64,000 bases of DNA from Rhizobiales bacterium 62-17 (GTDB lineage Bacteria > Pseudomonadota > Alphaproteobacteria > Rhizobiales > Beijerinckiaceae), in assembly GCA_001898965.1 (NCBI GenBank), contig MKVW01000009.1:1712818-1776817 (forward strand), written 5' to 3'. Of this stretch, positions 53,597 to 61,426 are shown one piece after another. Each line of letters starts with the position of its first letter. Position 1 is the first letter of the stretch. The notes beneath the pieces were generated by a model that saw only the letters and a list, made by a program, of their open reading frames with translations, was not told where the DNA came from and made no database searches. A program made the translations under genes and the position numbers.

Positions 53597-54157
53597 TTAT
53601 TTGCCCCGCTTGCCTTTCGGAGCTTGCTCGTCGCGCTCCAGCTCGCGCGCATTGACGGCGGGCAGATTCTCGCGGATGCGCCCGAGAAGACGCGCAAGCT
53701 GCAGAACCTCTTCGTGGGAAAGGCCATCCAACAGACGCTTCTGGCGTTCGAGCGCCACATTGACCACGCGGTCGTGCAGGGCATAACCCTTCTTGGTCAG
53801 CGTCAGCGACGTCTTGCGGGCGTCGTCCTTATCCTGCGTTGCGGTGATCAGACCTTGCGATTCCATTTCCTTGACGGCGCGGCTGACGATGCCCTTGTCG
53901 ACGGACGTGAGAAAGCCAGCCCGCTGCGCCGATACGCCAGGTTCGACGGCGACCATGGAAATGATGCGCCATTCGTTCACGCCGATGCCAAATCGCTTCA
54001 GATAGATCCGGGATGAGCCGCGCGACCATCGGTTCGCGATCACCGTGAGGTGATGCGGAACATAGATGTTGAGGTCGAGCGCGGTCGTTCCCGTTTCGCG
54101 AGCCTCCCCTAGGGGAAGCCCGTGCTGATCGCCCTTCGCGGTTGCGGCTCTGGCCAT
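53597..54157 (-). CDS. MarR-family transcriptional regulator of the Rieske oxygenase operon
   Basis: A 186-residue winged-helix regulator. The DNA-binding domain is IGVNEWRIISMVAVEPGVSAQRAGFLTSVDKGIVSRAVKEMESQGLI, followed by the wing DKDDARKTSLTLTKKGYALHD. The C-terminus ends in a basic tail (APKGKRGK). It begins one base after the Rieske stop, so it is made from the operon that it probably controls. The two identical palindromes at 55241 and 55262 are the likely operators. Confidence 0.92.
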   Translation of the reverse strand: MARAATAKGDQHGLPLGEARETGTTALDLNIYVPHHLTVIANRWSRGSSRIYLKRFGIGVNEWRIISMVAVEPGVSAQRAGFLTSVDKGIVSRAVKEMESQGLITATQDKDDARKTSLTLTKKGYALHDRVVNVALERQKRLLDGLSHEEVLQLARLLGRIRENLPAVNARELERDEQAPKGKRGK

Positions 54158-54158
54158 C

Positions 54159-55196
54159 TTAGGCGGCCGCGACCGTTTCCGAGGTTTCGTCTTCGTGCAG
54201 CGATTTGAGCAGGCGCTTGGTCAGATTGCTGCCGGCGTCCGAAGCGATATTGACGAACTTGCCGTTCGGGGTCTCGTTGATGCGCTTCTGCTGGGCCTCC
54301 AGAACGACCTGGTCTTCCTTGAATGTGAAAGCCGTCTGTTCGAACACCACGTCCGGGACGCCCCGGTCGAGACCGACATTGGTGGCGATCGACCAGAAAT
54401 AGTGCGTCGTGGTTTCCGTTTCCGGCGTGATGCCGTGGAAACCCATCATCGAGAAACCGTGGTCGCGCTTGCCTTCGTAGGCGCCGGTTCCCGCGTCGCA
54501 AGCCCCGGTGTGAATGCGAATGATCATCGGTTCGAATTCGATTTCCTGCCAGCGATCGATCGGGCCTTTGAAGCCGGCGGCATCGACATAGGTCGGCGGA
54601 GCGACGGAGTTCGGCATGTGGCGCGTGACGGTGACTTTGTTGTCGATCCGCTTGGCTTCCGTTTTGGTACGGAAATGCATGTTGGCATTGCCGCCGATGG
54701 TGCGTGCGTGAACATAGCCAAGATGCGAGAGATCCATCAGATTCTCGACCAGCAGCTCCCAATTGCCATTGACGTCGAAATGGGCACTCTTCCAGCCCCA
54801 TTTTGGATCGACGTGATAGGGATGCGCGGGAATCTTCGCTTCATCGGCCTTGGCTGGGTCGCCCATCCAGATCCACATCACCGCGTCGCGCTCGACGAGC
54901 GGATAGGAGCGGATGATCGCGCCTGAGGGCACGCGATCTTGGCCCGGCACCTTGGTGCAGGCGCCCGACGCGTCGAATTCGAGGCCGTGATAGCAGCAGC
55001 GAAGAATGTCGTTGTCGACATGGCCTTCGCTCAACGGCATGGCGCGATGGCAGCAGCGATCCTCGAGGGCACCGACTTTTCCGGAGGCGCCGCGAAACAG
55101 GACGATGGATTCGTTCAGAAACTTCCGGCCGACATGCTGGCCGGGCTGCAGATCGCTCGAAAAGCCGGCGACATACCAAACATTGCGCAGAAACAT
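54159..55196 (-). CDS. Rieske oxygenase alpha subunit, VanA-like (aromatic O-demethylase type)
   Basis: A 345-residue oxygenase. Rieske ligands are Cys48, His50, Cys67 and His70 (C-x-H-x16-C-x2-H). The mononuclear iron ligands are His158 and His163 in ENLMDLSHLGYVHARTIGG, with Asp155 bridging. The N-terminus FLRNVWYVAGFSSDL and the short length place it with vanillate O-demethylase and related one-component oxygenases, not with alpha/beta dioxygenases. Such enzymes need a VanB-type reductase, which is absent here. It heads the operon oxygenase, MarR, Liv-type binding protein, and faces an aldo/keto reductase. Confidence 0.92.
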   Translation of the reverse strand: MFLRNVWYVAGFSSDLQPGQHVGRKFLNESIVLFRGASGKVGALEDRCCHRAMPLSEGHVDNDILRCCYHGLEFDASGACTKVPGQDRVPSGAIIRSYPLVERDAVMWIWMGDPAKADEAKIPAHPYHVDPKWGWKSAHFDVNGNWELLVENLMDLSHLGYVHARTIGGNANMHFRTKTEAKRIDNKVTVTRHMPNSVAPPTYVDAAGFKGPIDRWQEIEFEPMIIRIHTGACDAGTGAYEGKRDHGFSMMGFHGITPETETTTHYFWSIATNVGLDRGVPDVVFEQTAFTFKEDQVVLEAQQKRINETPNGKFVNIASDAGSNLTKRLLKSLHEDETSETVAAA

Positions 55197-55237
55197 CGGC
55201 GCTCTCCCTCATGGCTTGGCGAAGTTTGTAATTCAAA

Positions 55238-55278
55238 TTAGTTGCTATAGCAACGGAAAAGGTTGCTATAGCAACTAA
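55238..55278. promoter_or_regulatory. Double palindromic operator between Rieske and aldo/keto reductase genes
   Basis: The perfect 14-base palindrome GTTGCTATAGCAAC occurs at 55241-55254 and again at 55262-55275, with centres 21 bases apart (two helical turns). TTA before the first and TAA after the second extend the symmetry to 41 bases. The sites lie 42 bases upstream of the Rieske start. The MarR protein encoded in the operon is the natural binder. Confidence 0.8.
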
Positions 55279-55418
55279 TGGTCAAGTGCAAGCTTTCAGG
55301 GCAGGGCGCGGAGCTATGACTTCACGTCACAAATGCTATTCCCGGCCACCAGCTGGCCGTTGTCCGCCAAGGGCATATCTCGCAATCGCATCGTCATTTG
55401 CGATTTTGAGAGGCCATC

Positions 55419-56459
55419 ATGGATTATCGGGCGTTGGGTCGGTCGGGATTAAAAGTCCCGGTCTTGAGCTTTGGAGCTGGCACATTCGGCGGCACGGGGC
55501 CGCTTTTCAGCGCTTGGGGTACGACCGATGCAGCGGAGGCCCGTCGCTTGATCGACATCTGCCTGGAGGCTGGCGTCAATCTTTTCGACACGGCTGACGT
55601 CTATTCCAACGGCGCCTCCGAGGAAATTCTTGGCGCGGCCATCAAAGGTCGCCGCGATGCCATTCTGCTGTCCACCAAGACCAGTCTGCCCATGGGCGAT
55701 GGCGCCAATGACGCGGGCTCCTCCCGCTTTCGTTTGATCCGCGCGGTCGATGATGCGCTACGCCGGCTCGGGACTGACTATATCGATCTCCTGCAATTGC
55801 ATGCCTTCGATGCGGGAACGCCCGTGGAAGAAGTGCTCTCCACCCTCGATGCCTTGGTGCGCTCGGGCAAATTGCGTTACGTCGGCGTTTCCAACTTCTC
55901 CGGTTGGCAGGTGATGAAATCGCTCGCGGCAGCCGATCGCCACGGCTGGCCGCGTTATGTCGCGCACCAGGTTTATTACTCGCTCGTCGGGCGCGATTAC
56001 GAATGGGATCTGATGCCGCTTGGTGCCGATCAAGGGCTTGGCGCGCTGGTGTGGAGCCCGCTCGGCTGGGGCCGGCTCACCGGCAAGATCAGGCGCGGCG
56101 CGCCCCTGCCGGAAGGCAGCCGCCTGCATGACACCGCGGATTTCGGTCCTCCCATCGCGGACGATTATCTGTTCGCTGTCATCGATGCCTTGGATGAGAT
56201 CGCCAGGGAGACGGGAAAGACCGTGCCGCAGATCGCGCTGAACTGGCTGCTGCAACGCCCGACCGTGTCTTCAGTCATTATCGGCGCGCGCAACGAGCAG
56301 CAGCTTCGGCAAAATCTCGGCGCGGTCGGCTGGAACCTCACCGCCGAGCAGGTCTCGAAACTGGATAAGGCCAGTGCCGTCACCGCGCCTTATCCGCATT
56401 TTCCCTATCGCCGGCAGGAGGGCTTTGCCCGCCTCAATCCGCCGATGACGCAGGGTTAA
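55419..56459 (+). CDS. Aldo/keto reductase
   Basis: A 346-residue NADPH-dependent reductase with a TIM barrel. The catalytic tetrad is visible: Asp in NLFDTADVYSNGASEE, Tyr in the same stretch, Lys in LLSTKTSLPMGDG, and His in DLLQLHAFDAGTP. The NADP-binding end is VSSVIIGARNEQQLRQNL. It acts on aldehydes. It is divergent from the Rieske operon across the double operator, so it may reduce aldehydes released by O-demethylation (inference). The last four bases overlap the convergent ggt gene. Confidence 0.92.
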   Translation: MDYRALGRSGLKVPVLSFGAGTFGGTGPLFSAWGTTDAAEARRLIDICLEAGVNLFDTADVYSNGASEEILGAAIKGRRDAILLSTKTSLPMGDGANDAGSSRFRLIRAVDDALRRLGTDYIDLLQLHAFDAGTPVEEVLSTLDALVRSGKLRYVGVSNFSGWQVMKSLAAADRHGWPRYVAHQVYYSLVGRDYEWDLMPLGADQGLGALVWSPLGWGRLTGKIRRGAPLPEGSRLHDTADFGPPIADDYLFAVIDALDEIARETGKTVPQIALNWLLQRPTVSSVIIGARNEQQLRQNLGAVGWNLTAEQVSKLDKASAVTAPYPHFPYRRQEGFARLNPPMTQG

Positions 56460-58231
56460 TAACCGACGGCGCCGGCACCGCGCTGGCGTGTGTCGCTGGC
56501 GCCCATCAACACCCCGTCGGCCCGGTAGATCGTCTGGGCCGAGCCGAAGACGGAGCCGATGCGCACATTGTGTCCCTTGGCTTCGAGCAATTTGATCGTA
56601 TCGATGGAGAGGCCGCGTTCGACGCGCAATTCGTCGGGCTGCCATTGGTGGTGGACACGCACGGCTTCCGTCGCCTCCGCCGCATTCATGCGGTGGTCGA
56701 TGAGGTTCATGATGATCTGCAAAACGATGGTGATGATGCGCGATCCGCCGGGCGAGCCAGTGACGATTTCGAGTTCGCCATTTTTGAACACGAATGTCGG
56801 CGTCATTGAAGACAGTGGGCGCTTATTGGGCGCCGGTGCATTGGCCGCGCCGCCGAGCAGCCCATAAGCATTCATCGCGCCAGCCTTGGCGGCGAAATCG
56901 TCGAGTTCGTTGTTCAGCAGCACGCCTGTGCCGGCGGCGACGAGCCCGAGTCCGTAAGAGAAGTTGAGCGTATAGGTGTTGGAGACCGCGTTGCCGTCTT
57001 TGTCGACGACGGAATAATGGGTGGTCTGGTCGCTCTCGTAAGGAAGTGGGTCGGCGGCCTTGATCTCGATCGAGGGTTTCGCCTTATCGGGCGAGATCTG
57101 ATCACGTATCTTCTTGGCATAGGCCTTCGACATGAGGCCCTTCACCGGCATTTTGACGAAATCGGGATCGCCCATGAATTGCGTGCGGTCGGCATAGACA
57201 TGTTTCATGGCCTCGGCCATGAGATGCAGCGTCTGCGCCGAGTTATGGCCATAGTCGCCGATCGGCCAGGCTTCGAGAATGTTGAGAAGCTCAATCAGAT
57301 GCACGCCGCCGGAGGAGGGTGGCGGCATCGAGACGATCTCGCGGTCGCGATAGGTGCCGCGCACCGGCTCGCGTTCGACGACGCGATAGGATTTCAAGTC
57401 GTCGAGCGTCATGCGCCCGCCATGGCCTTGGACGCTGGCGACCAATTTCCGCGCCGTTTCGCCTTGATAGAAGCCGGCTTCGCCGCGCCGCGCGATACGC
57501 TCCAGCGTGCGTGCCAAGTCGCGCTGCACCAATCGATCGCCACGGCCAAGCACCGTGCCGTTCGGATGCATAAAGATGGCGCGGCTCGACGGGTAGCGGT
57601 TGAGCCTGCGCATAGCCTGCGGCAGGGAGTCCGCCAGATCGTCATCGACGACGAGGCCTTGGCGCGCCAGCGCGACGGCCGGTGCGATCAATTGCGCCAG
57701 CGTCAGTTTGCCGGATCCATATTTGCGATGCGCGAGTGCCAGGCCGGCAACGGTGCCGGGAACGCCGACGCCGAGCCCGGAGGATTGCGAACGCTCAGGC
57801 ACGAATTCGCCGCTCTTGTCGAGAAACACGTCGGTTGGTGTGTCCGCCGGCGCGGTCTCGCGATAGTCGATGGCGATCGTCTTCTTCTCTTTGGCGAGAT
57901 AGACCATCATGAAGCCGCCGCCGCCGAGATTGCCGGCGCGCGGCAGTGTCACCGCCAGAGCAAAGCCGACGGCCACAGCGGCATCGACCGCATTGCCGCC
58001 GCGCCGCATCACCTCGACGCCGATGCGAGATGCCTTCACCTCCTGGCTCGCCACCATGCCGTGGGTGGAAAGCGCCGGCAAAATGCGGGCATCATTGGCG
58101 ATGATCGGCGGTGGCGCAGGCGCTGCCGCGGGATCAGCGGGCTTCGGGTCAAGGGTTCTGACTTGTGCTGGCGCCTGGGTCGTCGCGATCACGAGCGCCG
58201 CGACAAGCACCCAACCCGTCGTTTTGTTCAT
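56456..58231 (-). CDS. ggt: Gamma-glutamyltransferase
   Basis: A 591-residue N-terminal nucleophile hydrolase that self-cleaves into two chains. It has a signal peptide (VLVAALVIATTQAPAQ) and acts in the periplasm on glutathione and gamma-glutamyl compounds. The nucleophile Thr follows the large subunit in SDQTTHYSVVDKDGNAVSNTYTLN, the standard processing site. Other landmarks are HGMVASQEVKASRIGVEVMRRGGNAVDAAVAVGFAL and FGLGVGVPGTVAGL. The C-terminal SMTPTFVFKNGELEIVTGSPGGSRI is also typical. It lies 4 bases downstream of a DUF1194 gene and is probably co-transcribed. Confidence 0.95.
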   Translation of the reverse strand: MNKTTGWVLVAALVIATTQAPAQVRTLDPKPADPAAAPAPPPIIANDARILPALSTHGMVASQEVKASRIGVEVMRRGGNAVDAAVAVGFALAVTLPRAGNLGGGGFMMVYLAKEKKTIAIDYRETAPADTPTDVFLDKSGEFVPERSQSSGLGVGVPGTVAGLALAHRKYGSGKLTLAQLIAPAVALARQGLVVDDDLADSLPQAMRRLNRYPSSRAIFMHPNGTVLGRGDRLVQRDLARTLERIARRGEAGFYQGETARKLVASVQGHGGRMTLDDLKSYRVVEREPVRGTYRDREIVSMPPPSSGGVHLIELLNILEAWPIGDYGHNSAQTLHLMAEAMKHVYADRTQFMGDPDFVKMPVKGLMSKAYAKKIRDQISPDKAKPSIEIKAADPLPYESDQTTHYSVVDKDGNAVSNTYTLNFSYGLGLVAAGTGVLLNNELDDFAAKAGAMNAYGLLGGAANAPAPNKRPLSSMTPTFVFKNGELEIVTGSPGGSRIITIVLQIIMNLIDHRMNAAEATEAVRVHHQWQPDELRVERGLSIDTIKLLEAKGHNVRIGSVFGSAQTIYRADGVLMGASDTRQRGAGAVGY

Positions 58232-58235
58232 GCCT

Positions 58236-59090
58236 TCAATTGCCCCAACGGTTACGCCACATGGATTCGCCGACCAGGCAATTGACGCGCGGTTCGCGGG
58301 CCTGCGCCGGAATGACGGCGCTGTTCTTGAACAGCGGTTGGGGCAGGATTGAGGCGATCTCCATCACCAGTTTGGTCCGCGTGGCCTCGATGAAATTGGC
58401 CCGGTCCTTGATCGGAATGGAAAAGGCGCCGGGGCCGCCGATCACGCAATCCTCGTAATATTCATCGAGATTGGCGATATCGTTGAAATAGCCATAATTG
58501 GACGGACGGATCAGCAGCGGCAGCCCATTGATCACGATGCCCTGCTGGAGGGCGTCGTCACGGGCCTGGGTCACCGGCCGGCCATTGTTGTTGGTGCCAT
58601 CGCCCGACACGTCGATCACCTGCCGCTCGCCGTTGAAACCATTGTTGGTGAACTGCTGGGCGGCGAAATCGATGGCGCCGGAAATTGAGGTGCGTTGCGC
58701 CCGCCGGTAAGGCGCTTCCGTCAGCTTGTCGGCGAAGGCCTGCGCCGCCGTGGCGCTATCGATCATGGTCCAAGGCACGAGCACGTCCTGGTCGAGGGCG
58801 GAGGCCCATTGCACATAGATGACCGCGATGCGCTGGTGGGTGCCCGACTTCAGCGCGTTGAGAAACTGCGGCGAAGTCAGCGCTTGCACATAGCCGTCGC
58901 GCTGGATGCGCTGTTCCTCTGGATCCATCGAATAAGAGACGTCGACGGCAAGGACGAGTTCGACATCGACGGCGGTGGCGCCGTCTTTAGCCTGCGCCGG
59001 CAGGCCAAGGAGGACAGCGCCGGCAAGAACCAGCGCTGACAGTTTGGTGGCTGCTATCCGGGCAATGCCCCGACTCACTCGCGTCGTCAT
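58236..59090 (-). CDS. DUF1194 domain-containing protein (von Willebrand A-like)
   Basis: A 284-residue exported protein. The leader (LSALVLAGAVLLGLPAQAKDG) is a signal peptide, and the ATG at 59090 is chosen because it precedes it directly. The domain begins VELVLAVDVSYSMDPEEQRIQRDGYVQAL; D-V-S-Y-S is the metal-ion-dependent adhesion motif of vWA folds. DVSGDGTNNNGRPV and GLPLLIRP follow. It shares the operon with gamma-glutamyltransferase. The family has no assigned function; metal-dependent protein binding in the periplasm is likely. Confidence 0.87.
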   Translation of the reverse strand: MTTRVSRGIARIAATKLSALVLAGAVLLGLPAQAKDGATAVDVELVLAVDVSYSMDPEEQRIQRDGYVQALTSPQFLNALKSGTHQRIAVIYVQWASALDQDVLVPWTMIDSATAAQAFADKLTEAPYRRAQRTSISGAIDFAAQQFTNNGFNGERQVIDVSGDGTNNNGRPVTQARDDALQQGIVINGLPLLIRPSNYGYFNDIANLDEYYEDCVIGGPGAFSIPIKDRANFIEATRTKLVMEIASILPQPLFKNSAVIPAQAREPRVNCLVGESMWRNRWGN

Positions 59091-59294
59091 GCGATCGCCT
59101 CCAGTTTCCGCAGTTTGACAGGTCTGCTGTCTGGGGCAAGGCAACAATCATTCCTATTTGCATTCCTAATTGGCGATTGTGGTATTTCGCTGTATTCGGA
59201 AGGTGCTCCCAAGTCGATTGCCACGAGTCGCTTCGCGGCGGGCATCCGAGCTTGCGAGCACCATTTTCCGACTATTCGCATTTTGGGGGCGGGC

Positions 59295-60110
59295 GTGGAC
59301 GGCAAGCTAGAGGCGGCAGCCGATCGGATTCGGGACATCGGCGGGTCGGAGCCACTGACAATGGCCTTGTTGCTCGACCGTGGCATGGAAGGCCTGCTCG
59401 AAGGCATTCAGGATGCCGTGACGCTGCATTTTCGCGATTTGCCCGGCTTTCCCGCCGCCGCGGACGATGCCACCAATGACGGCACGTTGACGATAGGCAC
59501 GCTGGAAGGCGCGCGCATCGCCTGCCTGTCAGGTTATGGCACCTATGCCGATACGGGCGATCTCAACGCCATGGCCTTTCCGTTCGAAACCCTCACCTTG
59601 CTTGGCTGTACGGTTCTCATCATGGCCAATGGTGTGACCTCGGTGAAGGCGGATTTCCTGACCGGGCATCTGGTCAATATCGTCGACCACATCAATCTCA
59701 GTGGGCTTAATCCGCTGGTCGGGGCGGCCAGCGCCGGGGGCTATATGTCATTGGCCGAAGCCTATGACGGGCGCCTGCAGCGGCGCCTGCGGCGCGCCAC
59801 CGTCAGCGCCGGCGTGACGTTTCAGGACGCCGTGCAAATGTGGTTTCCAGGCCCCGTATTCGCCACGCCGGCGGAAGCCCGTGTCGCCCGCAACCTCGGC
59901 GCCGATGTGATCGGTCATTCGTTCATTCCCGAATTGATCGTGGCGCGTCGCATCGGTCTGCGCGTTCTGTCGCTTGGTGCCGTGGCTGGCTTCAGCGCCG
60001 GCTTTCAGAACGGCAATCCCACCCATGCCAGTTTTCGCGCCGGCTGCTTGCAGGGCGTGATCTCCATGCGTCGCCTTTGGCGGGCCTTCTTGCGCGTCAA
60101 GGAAGCTTGA
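59295..60110 (+). CDS. Purine-nucleoside-phosphorylase-fold protein with degenerate active site
   Basis: A protein of about 271 residues with the trimeric PNP fold from end to end: FRDLPGFP, IGTLEGARIA, FPFETLTLLGC, VDHINLSGLNPLVG, GPVFATPAEARVARNLGADVIG, and IPELIVARRIGLRVLSLG. Key catalytic residues are missing. The phosphate-site GSG is LDRG (28-30), GHAG is NDG (61-63), the Arg and His of G-R-x-H are Tyr81 and Thr83, the purine-binding Glu is Ala190, and the Asn after the last core strand is Gly. It should not be a normal phosphorylase. The GTG at 59295 is favoured for family length and a GGGGGCGGG site; a TTG at 59115 is possible. The end overlaps the NlpC gene by 14 bases. Confidence 0.75.
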   Translation: MDGKLEAAADRIRDIGGSEPLTMALLLDRGMEGLLEGIQDAVTLHFRDLPGFPAAADDATNDGTLTIGTLEGARIACLSGYGTYADTGDLNAMAFPFETLTLLGCTVLIMANGVTSVKADFLTGHLVNIVDHINLSGLNPLVGAASAGGYMSLAEAYDGRLQRRLRRATVSAGVTFQDAVQMWFPGPVFATPAEARVARNLGADVIGHSFIPELIVARRIGLRVLSLGAVAGFSAGFQNGNPTHASFRAGCLQGVISMRRLWRAFLRVKEA

Positions 60111-60978
60111 GCCGCCGCACGGCGGTGATCTCGCCGCCGCCGCTGGCGCGGATGCGGGCAATGGCGCCGGCCAGGGGTTCCTCGATCACTTGCATGTGAT
60201 GACCGTTGGCGTGCAGCAAGTGCCCCTGGTCGCCGACGAAGCCGACGTGTCCCTTCCAGCAGATGACATCGCCGCGCCGGCAATCGGCGCCATCTGCCTG
60301 GACCGTGACCGGCGTGCCGAGATCGTGGGCGATCATGTCGCTGTCGCGCGGACAGGAAAGACCGCTGGCCTGAAGGGAAATCTGCACAAGGCCTGAGCAG
60401 TCGATGCCATCGGATGTTTTTCCGCCCCATAGATAGGGCGCTTGAAGAAAGCGGCGGGCGACGGCGATGAAGTCCGTTTCCTTGTCGGCCAGCGGCACGA
60501 CATGATCGCGCCAGATATAGCCCAATCCCGCCACCTCGACGAATTTTTCCGTCACACGGCCAACAGCGATGCGGGCGCGCATGGGCAGCGCCATCACGAT
60601 CGGCTGTTTGATGTCGGGCGAAGGATAGACCAGCGTGCGCGGCACGCGCACCCGATGGGTGGCTTCTACGGGAGGGGCTAGAGCTGCCGCGGGTAGATAG
60701 CCGACATAATGATCGGTGTTGAGTTGCACCCAGGCCCAGCCCTGGCTCTCATCGTAGACCGTAACATCTTCGCCAAACAGCGCCTGCGTATCCAAGGCCG
60801 TCTGGGAAGAAGGATTTGCCCGCAAGGCTTCGACTTCAACGGCGATACGCATGGGACGCCCCTGCACATAACGGGCGCTGGTGATGCGATCACGCAGGTG
60901 TTCGGCTGCGAGATCGGCGCGTGCCGGCGTCGTGCGCCGATCGAAACCAACAGGCAGGGTCCAGCGTGTTTCACTCAT
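60097..60978 (-). CDS. NlpC/P60-family peptidoglycan endopeptidase with SH3-like domains
   Basis: A 293-residue protein. Two SH3-like segments (about residues 40-170, including GWAWVQLNTDHYVGYLPAAAL and the GYIWRDHVVPL edge) precede the NlpC/P60 domain. The catalytic Cys is in GIDCSGLVQISLQASG, the His in WKGHVGFVG, and the third residue His in HANGHHMQV. It resembles YkfC-type gamma-D-Glu-diamino acid dipeptidases, which recycle murein peptides. No signal peptide is seen, so it probably acts in the cytoplasm. Its start overlaps the MarR stop as ATGA at 60975-60978. Confidence 0.9.
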   Translation of the reverse strand: MSETRWTLPVGFDRRTTPARADLAAEHLRDRITSARYVQGRPMRIAVEVEALRANPSSQTALDTQALFGEDVTVYDESQGWAWVQLNTDHYVGYLPAAALAPPVEATHRVRVPRTLVYPSPDIKQPIVMALPMRARIAVGRVTEKFVEVAGLGYIWRDHVVPLADKETDFIAVARRFLQAPYLWGGKTSDGIDCSGLVQISLQASGLSCPRDSDMIAHDLGTPVTVQADGADCRRGDVICWKGHVGFVGDQGHLLHANGHHMQVIEEPLAGAIARIRASGGGEITAVRRLKLP

Positions 60979-61334
60979 CGCAGAGCCTGCATTTTGCGGA
61001 TGACGAGATCGCCGATCGATTCCACATAAAGCGCGCCCTTGACCGTGCGTTGGACGATGACGTTGCGCCCATCGGCGGGATCGCGACGACGGCTGACGAG
61101 GCCGATCTTGCCGAGACTGTCGAGTGCGCGCGTGATCACCGGTTTCGTCACATCGAGCTTGGCGGCAAGGCCGCGCACAGTATGCGGTGGCGGCTCGAGA
61201 TAGACGGTCAACAGCACCGTCAGTTGTCGCAACGTGAAGTCAGGCGCGCCATCGGGCCGGCATTCGAGTGCGAAGCCGAGCGAAACGTCGTGCAGGAGCT
61301 GCAACGATTGAGAAGCTTTCAAGGCAGATGACAT
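60975..61334 (-). CDS. Small MarR-family transcriptional regulator
   Basis: A regulator of about 119 residues. The winged-helix core is FTLRQLTVLLTVYLEPPPHTVRGLAAKLDVTKPVITRALDSLGKIGLVSRRRDPADGRNVIVQ, almost the whole protein, so the flanking dimerisation helices are short. The ATG at 61334 is preceded in frame by GTG and TTG without a clear ribosome site, leaving the start open by two residues. It is coupled by stop-start overlap to the NlpC/P60 gene. Two adjacent palindromes sit immediately upstream. Confidence 0.85.
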   Translation of the reverse strand: MSSALKASQSLQLLHDVSLGFALECRPDGAPDFTLRQLTVLLTVYLEPPPHTVRGLAAKLDVTKPVITRALDSLGKIGLVSRRRDPADGRNVIVQRTVKGALYVESIGDLVIRKMQALR

Positions 61335-61341
61335 CACCAAT

Positions 61342-61369
61342 AACCGTTTCGGTTCCGGATCATATCCGG
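61342..61369. promoter_or_regulatory. Adjacent palindromes upstream of the small MarR gene
   Basis: AACCGTTTCGGTT (61342-61354) and CCGGATCATATCCGG (61355-61369) lie end to end, centres 14 bases apart, 8 bases from the MarR start. They differ in sequence, so one may be the regulator site and the other promoter or terminator structure. Confidence 0.35.
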
Positions 61370-61426
61370 CCGGAGCGAAAGCATGTCAAGACTAAAGCGA
61401 GTCTTGGGTGATAGTCGCCGCGCCGG

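Noticed and set aside
57017..58285. A 422-residue plus-strand frame opposite ggt
   Set aside because: Antisense shadow; the minus strand carries all conserved gamma-glutamyltransferase motifs.
59115..59294. A 60-residue N-terminal extension of the PNP-like protein from a TTG at 59115
   Set aside because: It has no similarity to the family N-terminus and lies in the divergent promoter region; the GTG at 59295 gives the normal family length. Kept only as an alternative.
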